From contig DCYB01000010.1 of NCBI GenBank assembly GCA_002331385.1, positions 372,001-436,000 on the forward strand: a stretch of DNA of 64,000 nucleotides, in the 5' to 3' direction. Position 1 is the stretch's first letter. The number at the start of each line of letters is the position of its first letter. The notes under the pieces are model-generated. The model saw only the letters and a program-made list of their open reading frames with translations. It did no database searches and was not told where the DNA came from. This stretch comes from Comamonadaceae bacterium UBA2121 (GTDB lineage Bacteria > Pseudomonadota > Gammaproteobacteria > Burkholderiales > Burkholderiaceae_C). Position numbers and translations under genes: made by a program. Shown piece after piece: positions 30,059 to 38,345 of this stretch.

Positions 30059-30183
30059 GGGAACAGTCTCCGAAATGAAAAACAAGGAAATCCTGCGTGC
30101 GCCATAGACGTTGTCCATGGGCGACGTTCGGACGCCATTGTGCCGTGTTGCGACACGGTGCTTTCGAAGTATTCGCTATGAGC

Positions 30184-30861
30184 TTATTTGGCCGGGACGG
30201 TCGGCGGTGCTTCTGCGGGTGTGCGCGGTGCAGGCGGTCGGCGCGGTGGCACGGGTGGTTGCACCGCTTCCCACGCGGGCAGGGCGGCAAGCACCATGGC
30301 TGCGCCGTGCGCGTCATTGGCCGCGTAGCGACGCTGGCCTTCGCTCAGGTGGGCGTTGGCCCAGTTGGAGGTGGTGAGCTTTTTCGATTTGCGAAAGCTC
30401 GTGCCCAGCGTGAGCGCAATCGCCGCGCGGATGCCGGTGGAGGAGCCAAAGCCGTGGCGCTTGAACACGCGGTCCAGATCGATCACGTTGCGCAGATCGA
30501 CGTTCAGCCGCCCTTGCAACTGGCTGCGGTCGTTGTCGAGACCAAAGCCCGCCTTGACGATGTCCGGATGTCCCAGCACGTCGCGCGCCAGCGCCATCGC
30601 GAGCGAATGGCGCATCTGCAGCAGCCACGCGCCATCGGTCGTGGCGAACTGCACGACGTGCGGGCCGGTGTCCACCGCTCCCACCTGGAACAGCGGCTTG
30701 CTTTCGGTGTCGAAGCCGAGCGCACGGGCACTCATCAGCGCGGCGCGTGCGCGGGCGAACTCCTCATCTGTCGTCGGGACGTGGATGGCCGCATCCGGCA
30801 GCGCTGCATAGGCTGGCAGCAGGGCAGACTCATCCTTGGTCGGGGCTTTGCGGCGTGACAT
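30184..30861 (-). CDS. 3'-5' exonuclease, DEDDy type
   Basis: The 225-aa protein is a small ribonuclease D/WRN-exonuclease-like domain. It has Exo I GFDTESKP (Asp and Glu), Exo II around KAGFGLDNDRSQL, and Exo III YAANDAHGA with the Tyr-x3-Asp of the DEDDy class. The C-terminal 30 residues are Pro-rich and probably disordered. There is no HRDC domain, so it is not full-length RNase D. It lies 14 bp downstream of rlhA on the same strand, so the two are probably cotranscribed. Its substrate is not clear from sequence. Confidence 0.88.
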   Translation of the reverse strand: MSRRKAPTKDESALLPAYAALPDAAIHVPTTDEEFARARAALMSARALGFDTESKPLFQVGAVDTGPHVVQFATTDGAWLLQMRHSLAMALARDVLGHPDIVKAGFGLDNDRSQLQGRLNVDLRNVIDLDRVFKRHGFGSSTGIRAAIALTLGTSFRKSKKLTTSNWANAHLSEGQRRYAANDAHGAAMVLAALPAWEAVQPPVPPRRPPAPRTPAEAPPTVPAK

Positions 30862-30875
30862 CGGTGTGCAGGTCG

Positions 30876-32879
30876 TCAGGCCGGGGTGCGCGCCGGGCGC
30901 GTGCGGTAGAACCGCATCGGGTGTTCCTGCATGTCCTTGAAGTGCTGGTTCATGACCGACTTTTTCATCTTGCCGACCACGTGCATCTCACACGGTTTGC
31001 AGTCAAAGCGCAGGGTGAGCTTTTCCTTGCCGTTGATGAGTTGCAGCGGCTCGGCCCTGATCGTGCCTTTCACGCCGATCACGCCCTTGGCCTGTTTGGG
31101 GCACAGGCTCATCGAGAAGCGCACGCAATGCTTGGTGATCATCAGCGAGACTTCGCCCTCTTCTTCTTTGCTTTCGTAGGCGGCGTCGATCACCTTCACG
31201 CCATGCTTCACATAGAAGTCGTGTGCCTTGGTGTTGAACACGTTGGCCAGATAGGTGAGCGTGTCCTCCGGGAACGGCGCAGGCGGCTCGACCGGTTGGG
31301 CACGCGGCAGGCGCACAAAGCCTTGCTCGCGCTGCGCTTCCAGTGCGGCGACGGCATCGCGGCGCAACTGGTTGAGCGTTGACGCGGGCACAAACCATGG
31401 TTGGGAAAGCTGCAGCGACAGATCGTTGACGGCGAAGACCGTCGCGCCAAACCGGCCCAGTTGCTCGCGCAGCGTGGCTTCGGACCTGGCGGCGTCGGTG
31501 GCAGGCTGGTGCGCGTGCTCGATCGTGGCCGATGCGTTGAAACCATCCTCATCGGTGAGCGTGAGGGCAAATCCAGTGGGCGTGTCTTTGAACTCCGCCC
31601 AGACGCCGATGCGGCGCTCGCTGGATTTCTTCTCCAGTGTGCGCACCCAGTCCATGTCGCGATTGCGATTGATTTCGAGGCCCTTGCGCAGGTCCTTGAA
31701 CGAAGGGAGTTCGTTCTTGGGGAACACGCGCCAGATGCCTTTTTTGGCGTTCACGCATTCCGCACGGTTGATGTGCACGCCCACCAGTTCCTTTTGCAGG
31801 TCGTAGTAGCACAGGCCGTCGCCGTTGTGCAGTTCGGTGGCCTTGTCCGAGGTTTCCAGCTCGAACCATTTGTCGCCCAACTGCGTGACCCAGCCGATGG
31901 CGCGGCCCGGCGTCTTGGGCGTGTCGAACGCGCCGATGTCGTCTTTGCGCCCGTTGACGAAATAGTCCGTGAACTCGCGATTGAAGTTCTGGTCCGGATC
32001 GGGCTCGAATGAGAACGTGGTCGTGCCCGAGGACGAGCGCGCCAGCGGCGCATCGGAAAACTCGCGCTCTTCGATGACTTCGTCGAGCAGCTTGCGGTAG
32101 TGGGCCGTGATGTTCTTCACATAGCCCATGTCTTTGTAGCGACCTTCGATCTTGAAGCTGCGCACGCCCGCATCGATGAGTGCGCGCAGGTTGTCGCTCT
32201 GGTTGTTGTCCTTCATCGAGAGCACGTGCTTTTCGTGCGCGATGATGCGGCCCTTGTCGTCCATGACTTCGTAGGGCAGACGGCAGGCCTGATTGCAGTC
32301 GCCCCGGTTGGCGCTGCGTCCGGTGTGTGCGTGGCTGATGAAGCACTGGCCCGAATAGGCCACGCACAGCGCGCCATGCACGAAAAATTCGATCGTGGTG
32401 CGGGCCGGATCGGTGGCTGCGCGGATGGCCTCGATCTGGCGCAGGTCCAGTTCGCGTGCAATCACGATCTGCGACAGTCCCGCATCCTGCAGGAAGCGCG
32501 CCTTTTCCGGCGTGCGGATGTCGCTTTGCGTGGAGGCGTGCAGCTGGATCGGCGGCAGGTCAATTTCCAGCAATCCCATGTCCTGGATGATGAGCGCGTC
32601 GGCACCGGCGTTGTAGACCTGCCAGGCCATCTGGCGTGCGTCTTCCAGTTCATCGTCGCGCAGGATGGTGTTCAGCGTGATGAAAATGCGGCTGCCAAAG
32701 CGGTGCGCGTGCTTGATCAGGCGCTCCAGATCGCGGATGTCGTTGCCCGCCGTCGCGCGTGCGCCAAACGCGGGGCCGCCGATGTAGACGGCGTCCGCGC
32801 CATGGTTGATGGCTTCAATGCCAATGTCGGCATCGCGCGCCGGAGAGAGTAATTCGAGCTGGTGGGGCAGGAGGGACAT
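30876..32879 (-). CDS. rlhA: U32 family 23S rRNA C2501 hydroxylation factor (YdcP/RlhA)
   Basis: RlhA is needed for 5-hydroxycytidine at position 2501 of 23S rRNA in E. coli. The 667-aa protein matches the U32 peptidase family in the long YdcP form: ELLSPARDADIGIEAINHGADAVYIGG, IELDLPP-like QLHASTQSDIRT, FFVHGALCVAYSGQC, SANRGDCNQACRLPY, SFKIEGRYKDMGYVKNI, and the C-terminal ITKHCVRFSMSLCPKQAKG with CKPCEMH. The cysteines typical of an iron-sulfur U32 member are present. The shorter YegQ/UbiU/UbiV members lack the long C-terminal part. Confidence 0.93.
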   Translation of the reverse strand: MSLLPHQLELLSPARDADIGIEAINHGADAVYIGGPAFGARATAGNDIRDLERLIKHAHRFGSRIFITLNTILRDDELEDARQMAWQVYNAGADALIIQDMGLLEIDLPPIQLHASTQSDIRTPEKARFLQDAGLSQIVIARELDLRQIEAIRAATDPARTTIEFFVHGALCVAYSGQCFISHAHTGRSANRGDCNQACRLPYEVMDDKGRIIAHEKHVLSMKDNNQSDNLRALIDAGVRSFKIEGRYKDMGYVKNITAHYRKLLDEVIEEREFSDAPLARSSSGTTTFSFEPDPDQNFNREFTDYFVNGRKDDIGAFDTPKTPGRAIGWVTQLGDKWFELETSDKATELHNGDGLCYYDLQKELVGVHINRAECVNAKKGIWRVFPKNELPSFKDLRKGLEINRNRDMDWVRTLEKKSSERRIGVWAEFKDTPTGFALTLTDEDGFNASATIEHAHQPATDAARSEATLREQLGRFGATVFAVNDLSLQLSQPWFVPASTLNQLRRDAVAALEAQREQGFVRLPRAQPVEPPAPFPEDTLTYLANVFNTKAHDFYVKHGVKVIDAAYESKEEEGEVSLMITKHCVRFSMSLCPKQAKGVIGVKGTIRAEPLQLINGKEKLTLRFDCKPCEMHVVGKMKKSVMNQHFKDMQEHPMRFYRTRPARTPA

Positions 32880-32981
32880 AAGCGCGCGATTATCTCAGGA
32901 GCCGCCACTTCCCGTTGTAACGGCGTGATTTCCCGCTAAAGTGCGGTTTGCCCACGTATTTTGATCACAACAGCCCATTCC

Positions 32982-33626
32982 ATGTACCTTCCGCCGCAGT
33001 TCAACCAATCCAGCGATCCGGCCCTGGCGTGCGAGCTGATGCGCGCGCACCCGTTTGCCAGCCTGATTTCCAATGACGACGACGGTCTGCCGTTTGTCAC
33101 GCACCTGCCGCTGCATCTGGAGGTGCGCGCGGATGACGCGCTGGTGCTGCTCGGGCACTGCGCCCGGCCCAATCCGCATTGGAAGTATCTGGCGGCGCGC
33201 CCGCAAGCGGTGGCGACATTCCTGGGGCCGCATGCCTACATGTCGCCATCGGTGTACCCGGATCTGGCGCGCGTGCCAACGTGGAGCTATCTGGCCGTGC
33301 ACTGTCATGTGGAGGCGAGCCCGATCGAGGGCGATGCGGACAAGGACCGCTTGCTCAAATGCCTGATTGGCGACCACGAACCCGCATACGCGCAGCAATG
33401 GCGCGATCTGGGCGAAGCGTTCGCACACAAGATGATGATGGGCATCGCCGCATTTGAATTGCGCGTGACGCGGCTGGAATGCAAGGTCAAACTCAACCAG
33501 CACCGCAAGGAGTCGCATGCCGCCATGCATGCGCAATACGCCCACGGCACGCCCGACGAGCGGGCATTGGCGGGCTGGATGGAGCGTTTGGGCATGGTGG
33601 GCGCGCCCACGGAGGGACAGGAATGA
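32982..33626 (+). CDS. FMN-binding negative transcriptional regulator, PaiB family
   Basis: The 214-aa protein is PaiB-like: MYLPPQFNQSSDPALACELMRAHPFASLIS, LPFVTHLPLHL, HWKYLAARPQAVATFLGPHAYMSPS, VPTWSYLAVH and KLNQHRKES. These proteins have a flavin-reductase-like split barrel; in Bacillus PaiB represses sporulation and protease genes, but the role elsewhere is unclear. ATG at 32982 fits the family start. Its stop overlaps the next ATG (ATGA), beginning a tight operon with a small membrane protein, tadA and an LD-carboxypeptidase. Confidence 0.92.
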   Translation: MYLPPQFNQSSDPALACELMRAHPFASLISNDDDGLPFVTHLPLHLEVRADDALVLLGHCARPNPHWKYLAARPQAVATFLGPHAYMSPSVYPDLARVPTWSYLAVHCHVEASPIEGDADKDRLLKCLIGDHEPAYAQQWRDLGEAFAHKMMMGIAAFELRVTRLECKVKLNQHRKESHAAMHAQYAHGTPDERALAGWMERLGMVGAPTEGQE

Positions 33627-33859
33627 GATTCGTATTTGGTTTGCTGGGCATCGTGTTGGCGTTGGCCATCGTTGGAACGCTGGTGAAAAAGCAGATGGAC
33701 GCGACGCGCCTGACCGCGCCGCCCGGGCTGTCCGCCCCCGATGGCAAGCCCGCGGGCAACGTGCGTGAGCAAAGCCAGCAGATGCAGCAGCAATACAAGC
33801 AGCAGTTGGAGAGCACCTTGCAGCAGGGCGCGGACCGACTCCAGAAAGAGCCGCAATAG
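33623..33859 (+). CDS. Small single-pass membrane protein, unknown
   Basis: The 78-aa protein has one N-terminal membrane helix (RFVFGLLGIVLALAIVGTLV) followed by a basic residue pair and a Gln-rich, probably helical tail (about residues 48-75). A GGAGGGACAGG ribosome site precedes the ATG, which overlaps the paiB stop by 4 bp; tadA starts 2 bp after its own stop. I do not recognise a family. The tight spacing makes it a real gene. Confidence 0.78.
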   Translation: MRFVFGLLGIVLALAIVGTLVKKQMDATRLTAPPGLSAPDGKPAGNVREQSQQMQQQYKQQLESTLQQGADRLQKEPQ

Positions 33860-33861
33860 GC

Positions 33862-35232
33862 ATGGATGCAGAGCAATCGCTGATCGGGCAGGCCTGTTCC
33901 AGCGACGAGCAGGGCATGCGCATGGCGCTCGCGGTGGCGCAAGAGGCGGCGCAGGCGGGCGAAATCCCGGTGGGAGCCGTGCTGGTGCGCCAGGGGCGGG
34001 TGATCGCCACCGGACGCAATGCCCCCATCGCGCAGCACGACCCCACGGCGCACGCTGAAATCGCCGCCCTGCGCGAGGCCGCCAGGCGGCTGGGCAACTA
34101 CCGGCTCGACCAATGCACCCTGTACGTCACGCTCGAGCCCTGCGCAATGTGCGCCGGTGCCATGTTGCACGCGCGCCTGACGCGAGTGGTGTTCGGGGCG
34201 GCGGATGACAAGACGGGCGCGGCAGGTTCAGTGCTGAACCTGTTTGCCGAACCGAGGCTGAACCATCAGACCGAGATTGCCGGGGGCGTGCTCGCCGAGG
34301 AGTGTGGCGAGGCGCTGAGCACCTTTTTCCGCGCACGCCGCAAGCAGCAGCGCGCCGACAGTCTGGCCGCGCACCCTTTGCGTGACGACGCACTGCGCAC
34401 GCCGGACAAGGCCTTCGCAGATTGGCCCGACTACCCGTGGCAGCCGCACTTCGTGAGCAATCTGCCCGCTCTGCAAGGGCTGCGCCTGCACTACCTCGAC
34501 GAGGGGCCGCGGGACGCGCCGCGCACCTGGTTGCTGTTGCATGGTTTTCCGGTGTGGAGCTACGTGTTTCGGCAGATGATTCCCACGCTGCTGGCGGCGG
34601 GCGACCGCGTCGTTGCGCCCGATTGGATCGGCTTTGGCAAAAGCGACAAACCCAAGAAAGAGGCCGCGCACGCGCCTGCGTGGCACGTGCGGGTCATGCA
34701 TGAATTGGTGCAGCGGCTTGATCTGCGCAACGTGGTGCTGGCAAGTCACGGCGCGACATTGGCGTTGGGCTTGTCGGTGGCCCAAGCCATCGCGCCGCGA
34801 CGCGCGGGCGTGTGGGTGCTGAATGGCTGGAGCGCACTCGAAGGAGATGTGAGCCCGTCGCCCATGCACGATTGGCTGGCGTTGTGGGCGCGCAAACCAC
34901 GGCTGGAGATGGCGGCGCAGATCGATCCAAACCGCGTCACCAGCACTGCATGGAGCGCGCCATTTCCAGACGCCGGGTATCGCGCGGGCGTGCGGGCATT
35001 GGCGACCTTTTCGACGTTGTCGAGCCTGCCACCTGCGAACCCGATCGCTTGTCCATCGCTCTGGATGGCAGGGGCAGAGGATGCGCTGGTCGATCTCGTG
35101 CGTGCGCAGGGTCTGCAAAAACAGCTGCTGCCGCAGGGCCGGTGCATCGAGGTTGCCGCACTGGATCACTTCATTTCAGGGCATGGCGCGGACGTGGCTA
35201 AACGGGCTGTGGAATACTTCACCCCATTCTGA
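33862..35232 (+). CDS. tadA: tRNA adenosine(34) deaminase fused to an alpha/beta hydrolase
   Basis: Residues 14-165 are TadA, which makes inosine-34 in tRNA-Arg(ACG): zinc ligands His64 (HAE, with catalytic Glu66) and PCAMC (Cys94, Cys97), plus LNHQ. Residues 185-456 are an alpha/beta hydrolase very like haloalkane dehalogenases: LLLHGFPVWSYVFRQMIP, VAPDWIGFGKSDKP, RLDLRNVVL. At the nucleophile turn, where dehalogenases have QDWGG, it has ASHGA, so Ser295 replaces the Asp and His296 the halide-binding Trp. Asp407 and His436 could complete a Ser-Asp-His triad. No stop or frameshift lies between the halves. A gene fusion is the plain reading; the ligand of the second half is unknown. Confidence 0.9.
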   Translation: MDAEQSLIGQACSSDEQGMRMALAVAQEAAQAGEIPVGAVLVRQGRVIATGRNAPIAQHDPTAHAEIAALREAARRLGNYRLDQCTLYVTLEPCAMCAGAMLHARLTRVVFGAADDKTGAAGSVLNLFAEPRLNHQTEIAGGVLAEECGEALSTFFRARRKQQRADSLAAHPLRDDALRTPDKAFADWPDYPWQPHFVSNLPALQGLRLHYLDEGPRDAPRTWLLLHGFPVWSYVFRQMIPTLLAAGDRVVAPDWIGFGKSDKPKKEAAHAPAWHVRVMHELVQRLDLRNVVLASHGATLALGLSVAQAIAPRRAGVWVLNGWSALEGDVSPSPMHDWLALWARKPRLEMAAQIDPNRVTSTAWSAPFPDAGYRAGVRALATFSTLSSLPPANPIACPSLWMAGAEDALVDLVRAQGLQKQLLPQGRCIEVAALDHFISGHGADVAKRAVEYFTPF

Positions 35233-35239
35233 GACGACA

Positions 35240-36388
35240 GTGACGCCCGCCAACACGGGCAGTGCCACCTTGTGCGGGCACGGCGCTGTGCGTCTGCAAA
35301 CCCCTTTCTGGAGCGGGCGCGCTCAGCGCCCGAAGCGCATCTTGGCAACGAAAAAAACCGGCACCTCTTCGACACCAGCTACCCATGCGCATGACGCGCA
35401 CGATGACCACGGGCACACGGACCACGGCCATGCCGCCTGTGGCCACAACCATGGCCCGCAGCACATCTACATCTATTCGCCATCCAGCGCGGTGCTCGAC
35501 AAGGCCGCCTTCCGCCGCGGTGTGGCGCGCCTGAAAGCCATGGGGCATGAGGTCGAAATCGATCAGGACGCGCTCGCACGCAGCACGCGCTTTGCGGGCG
35601 ATGACGAGACGCGCCTCGCCGCCATTCACCGCGCAGCCGCCAGCGGCGCGGATGTGGCCATGATTTCTCGCGGCGGCTATGGCCTCTCGCGCATTCTTCC
35701 CGGCATCAAGTACAAGGCCGTGGCGAAGGCGGTGGAGAAGGGCACGCGCTTCATCGGTCAAAGCGACTTCACCGCGTTCCAGAACGCGCTGTTGGCCAAG
35801 ACCGGCGCGACGAGCTGGAGTGGCCCCTCGCTGGTGGCGGATCTGGGCGTGGAGGGCGAGCCGGACGACATCATGCTCGCCTGCCTCGACGACCTGTTCA
35901 CCGGCCACGGCGAGGGCAGCGGCTGGCGCATGCACCACGAAAAACCCAACGCGGACGGCAGCGATGCGGTGCGCGATGTGTACTTCAAGAACGCCACGCT
36001 GTGGGGCGGCAACATGGCCATGCTGTGCTCGCTGCTCGGCACGCCGTTCTTTCCTGAAGTGAAGGGTGGGGTGCTGTTTCTGGAAGATGTGGCGGAGCAC
36101 CCGTACCGCGTCGAGCGCATGTTCACGCAACTGCTGCATGCGGGCGTGCTCAAGCAGCAGAAGGCCATCGTCCTTGGCCAGTTCACTGGCTACCAGCTTG
36201 CGCCACACGACAAGGGCTACCGCATGCAAAGCGTGATCGACTGGCTGCGCACGCAGATCAAGGCACCGGTGCTCACCAATCTGCCCTTCGGCCATGTTGC
36301 CACCAAGGTGCTGCTGCCAGTTGGCGGCAACGTATCGCTGTCCGTGGAAGGACGTGATGCGCTGATCTATTGGGGGCATGCGCACTGA
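35240..36388 (+). CDS. LD-carboxypeptidase (muramoyltetrapeptide carboxypeptidase) with His-rich N-terminus
   Basis: LdcA-type S66 peptidases trim the terminal D-Ala from tetrapeptides during murein recycling. The core begins at IYIYSPSSAV (about 35466) and shows RGGYGLSRIL, the nucleophile turn GQSDFTAF, LWGGNMAML, FLEDVAEHPYRVERM and LPFGH with the catalytic His. Before it is a His/Asp-rich stretch (THAHDAHDDHGHTDHGHA) that may bind metal. No in-frame ATG exists. GTG at 35240, with GAG six bases upstream and 7 bp after tadA, is used; TTG at 35342, after a strong hairpin (35314-35332), is the alternative and gives the usual length (348 aa). Confidence 0.85.
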   Translation: MTPANTGSATLCGHGAVRLQTPFWSGRAQRPKRILATKKTGTSSTPATHAHDAHDDHGHTDHGHAACGHNHGPQHIYIYSPSSAVLDKAAFRRGVARLKAMGHEVEIDQDALARSTRFAGDDETRLAAIHRAAASGADVAMISRGGYGLSRILPGIKYKAVAKAVEKGTRFIGQSDFTAFQNALLAKTGATSWSGPSLVADLGVEGEPDDIMLACLDDLFTGHGEGSGWRMHHEKPNADGSDAVRDVYFKNATLWGGNMAMLCSLLGTPFFPEVKGGVLFLEDVAEHPYRVERMFTQLLHAGVLKQQKAIVLGQFTGYQLAPHDKGYRMQSVIDWLRTQIKAPVLTNLPFGHVATKVLLPVGGNVSLSVEGRDALIYWGHAH

Positions 36389-36428
36389 TTCGCAATGATG
36401 CTAGCGCCGGAACGCACGCATGCGCCGC

Positions 36429-37313
36429 TCACGTGCGCTGGCGTTGCGTGAGCACGCGCCGCGCGCTGGTGACGACCTGATGCACCAACGGCAGGCGCGC
36501 CGAAGAGCGTAGCCACATCACGCCAAACCGGCGCGACAGGGCTGCGTCCGGCAGCGGAATGCGCACCACGCTTTGCCCATCGGGCAAATTCAGCGACGTA
36601 TCGGGCACCAGGGCAACGCCCAAGCCGCGATCCACCATCATGGCGATCGCGGCCAGCGAGCTGAGTTCAAAGCGCTCCATTGGCGTGATCCGATGGGCGC
36701 GCAAATACTTCTCCACCATCTGCCCGCCGCCCAGTTGCCGGTCGTAGCGGATCAGCGGCTGTGTCCGCAGCAGCTCACGTGGCGCAATGTGGGCGAGGTG
36801 GCGCTGCGCGAGCAGGATCAGCGGCTCTTCGCGCAGTTCGCTCCAATCGAATGCCTTGGACAGCGGAAATGACGGATAGAGGCACACGGCGGCGTCGATG
36901 GTGCCGTTCAGCACTTCCTCATACAGGTGCTGGGTCGTGGCGCTTTGCAAGTACACCTTGACGTCCGGGCAGTGCAGCACGAAGTCCGCCAGTATGTCGG
37001 GCAACAGGCTGTGCAGGGCGGTGTTGATGGTGCCGATGACGAGCTCGCCCGTCACGCTGTCGCTGCTGACCTGCGTGCGTGCGCGCTCCAGTTCGCGCAA
37101 TAAGGTGGGCGCGCTCTGTGCAAGGCGGTGCCCCGCCGGCGTAGGCACGACGGTGCGGCCAGCGCGTGCGAGCAGCGGCGTCTTGAACTCTTTTTCCAGA
37201 ATGCGCATTTGCTGCGCCACGGCGGCGGCGGTGATCTGCAACTGCCGGGCGGCTTCGGCCATGGAGCCGGTCTCCACCACGCGCATGAAACTGTGCAGGT
37301 AACTGGTTTCCAT
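36429..37313 (-). CDS. LysR-family transcriptional regulator
   Basis: The 294-aa protein has an N-terminal winged HTH (SFMRVVETGSMAEAARQLQI, QMRILEKEFKTPLLAR, PTPAGHRL) and a periplasmic-binding-like effector domain (ELVIGTINTALHSLLPDILADF; GLGVALVP). ATG at 37313 is the natural start; the frame runs much further upstream on the minus strand but that part is antisense to the next gene. It is transcribed away from the CoA-ester lyase gene, with 75 AT-rich base pairs between, so it most likely controls that catabolic cluster and itself. Confidence 0.92.
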   Translation of the reverse strand: METSYLHSFMRVVETGSMAEAARQLQITAAAVAQQMRILEKEFKTPLLARAGRTVVPTPAGHRLAQSAPTLLRELERARTQVSSDSVTGELVIGTINTALHSLLPDILADFVLHCPDVKVYLQSATTQHLYEEVLNGTIDAAVCLYPSFPLSKAFDWSELREEPLILLAQRHLAHIAPRELLRTQPLIRYDRQLGGGQMVEKYLRAHRITPMERFELSSLAAIAMMVDRGLGVALVPDTSLNLPDGQSVVRIPLPDAALSRRFGVMWLRSSARLPLVHQVVTSARRVLTQRQRT

Positions 37314-37388
37314 AAAGATACTTTTACTTTTGTTTGAAGCAATGTTATCCGTATTTTTTCTTTGGAGTCTGAACGCCACAATGGCTGC

Positions 37389-38261
37389 ATGAGAAGCAAA
37401 TTGTTCGTTCCCGCATCGCGTCCGGAGTTGTTCGCCAAAGCGCTCGCCAGCGCGGCAGACAGTCTGTCGTTCGATCTGGAGGACGCTGTGGCCGAGCCGC
37501 GCAAGGACGAGGCGCGCGCAGTGCTGCAAGCCTTTCTGGAAAGCGATGCGGCGCGCGGCCACGGCAAGGCCATCATCGTGCGCGTGAATGCGCTGGACAC
37601 GGCGCATTGCGAGAAGGACATTGCCGCCGTGGTGCGTGAAGGCGTACACCTGATCAACCTGCCCAAGCCCGGGAGCGTGGACGAGGTGCTGCACGCGGTG
37701 AACGCGATCGGACATGCCGCGCGGGCGAATGGCGTGGCGCAGGCGCCCGCGTTGTTGCTCAACATTGAAACGCCCCAATCGCTGCGTATGGCGGCCTCGT
37801 TGGCGTCGGCGCATCCGTCCGTCAAAGGATTGCAGTTGGGATTGGGCGACCTGTTCGAGCCCTACGGCGTGCATCGGCGCGAACGCGCAGCGGTCGAGCA
37901 GGCCCTGTTCGCCGTGCGCATGGCAGCCGCTGAAGCGGGTGTGTTTGCCTACGACGGAGCGTTTGCCAATATCAAGGACGTGGAGGGTTTTCGTGCGGAA
38001 GCAGAGCTCTCGCGCCGCCTCGGTTTTCTGGGCAAAACCTGCATTCATCCCAGTCAGATCGACATTGCCAATGCCGTATACCAGCCCAGCGCGAGCGAAA
38101 TCGAGGACGCGCTCAAGGTGGTCAACGCGGCCGCGCAGGCCGAACAAACGGCGGTCGGTGCGTGGGTTGTCGACGGCAAGATGATCGACAAACCCTTTGT
38201 CTTGCGCGCGCAATCCATCGTGGCCTCAGCGCGTGCGCTGGGGTTGATCGACGGCGCGTAA
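37389..38261 (+). CDS. CoA-ester lyase of the HpcH/HpaI (CitE-like) family
   Basis: The 290-aa protein has the CitE/malyl-CoA lyase pattern: LFVPASRPELFAKA (CoA-binding Arg), SLSFDLEDAVAEPRKDEAR, VRVNALDT, LLNIETPQSLR (metal Glu), LQLGLGDLF (Asp) and FLGKTCIHPSQI. Such enzymes cleave malyl-, citramalyl- or citryl-CoA to acetyl-CoA plus an oxoacid. Neighbouring genes code for a binding protein and a CoA-transferase, so a CoA ester of an imported dicarboxylic acid is the likely substrate. The specificity is not visible. ATG at 37389 starts the family sequence. Confidence 0.9.
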   Translation: MRSKLFVPASRPELFAKALASAADSLSFDLEDAVAEPRKDEARAVLQAFLESDAARGHGKAIIVRVNALDTAHCEKDIAAVVREGVHLINLPKPGSVDEVLHAVNAIGHAARANGVAQAPALLLNIETPQSLRMAASLASAHPSVKGLQLGLGDLFEPYGVHRRERAAVEQALFAVRMAAAEAGVFAYDGAFANIKDVEGFRAEAELSRRLGFLGKTCIHPSQIDIANAVYQPSASEIEDALKVVNAAAQAEQTAVGAWVVDGKMIDKPFVLRAQSIVASARALGLIDGA

Positions 38262-38345
38262 GGACGGCGCGACCTTGTGTTTTTCCGCGCTGCCTGGCGC
38301 GCTTTTTCAGATTTCCTTTCCCATTCATAACGGAGACATTGCGAC

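Noticed and set aside
33862..35232. Haloalkane dehalogenase activity for the second half of the TadA fusion
   Set aside because: The nucleophilic Asp and halide-binding Trp are replaced (Ser295, His296), so dehalogenation by the usual mechanism is unlikely.
35081..35239. LD-carboxypeptidase frame extending upstream into tadA
   Set aside because: The extension overlaps the end of tadA in another frame and has no family similarity.
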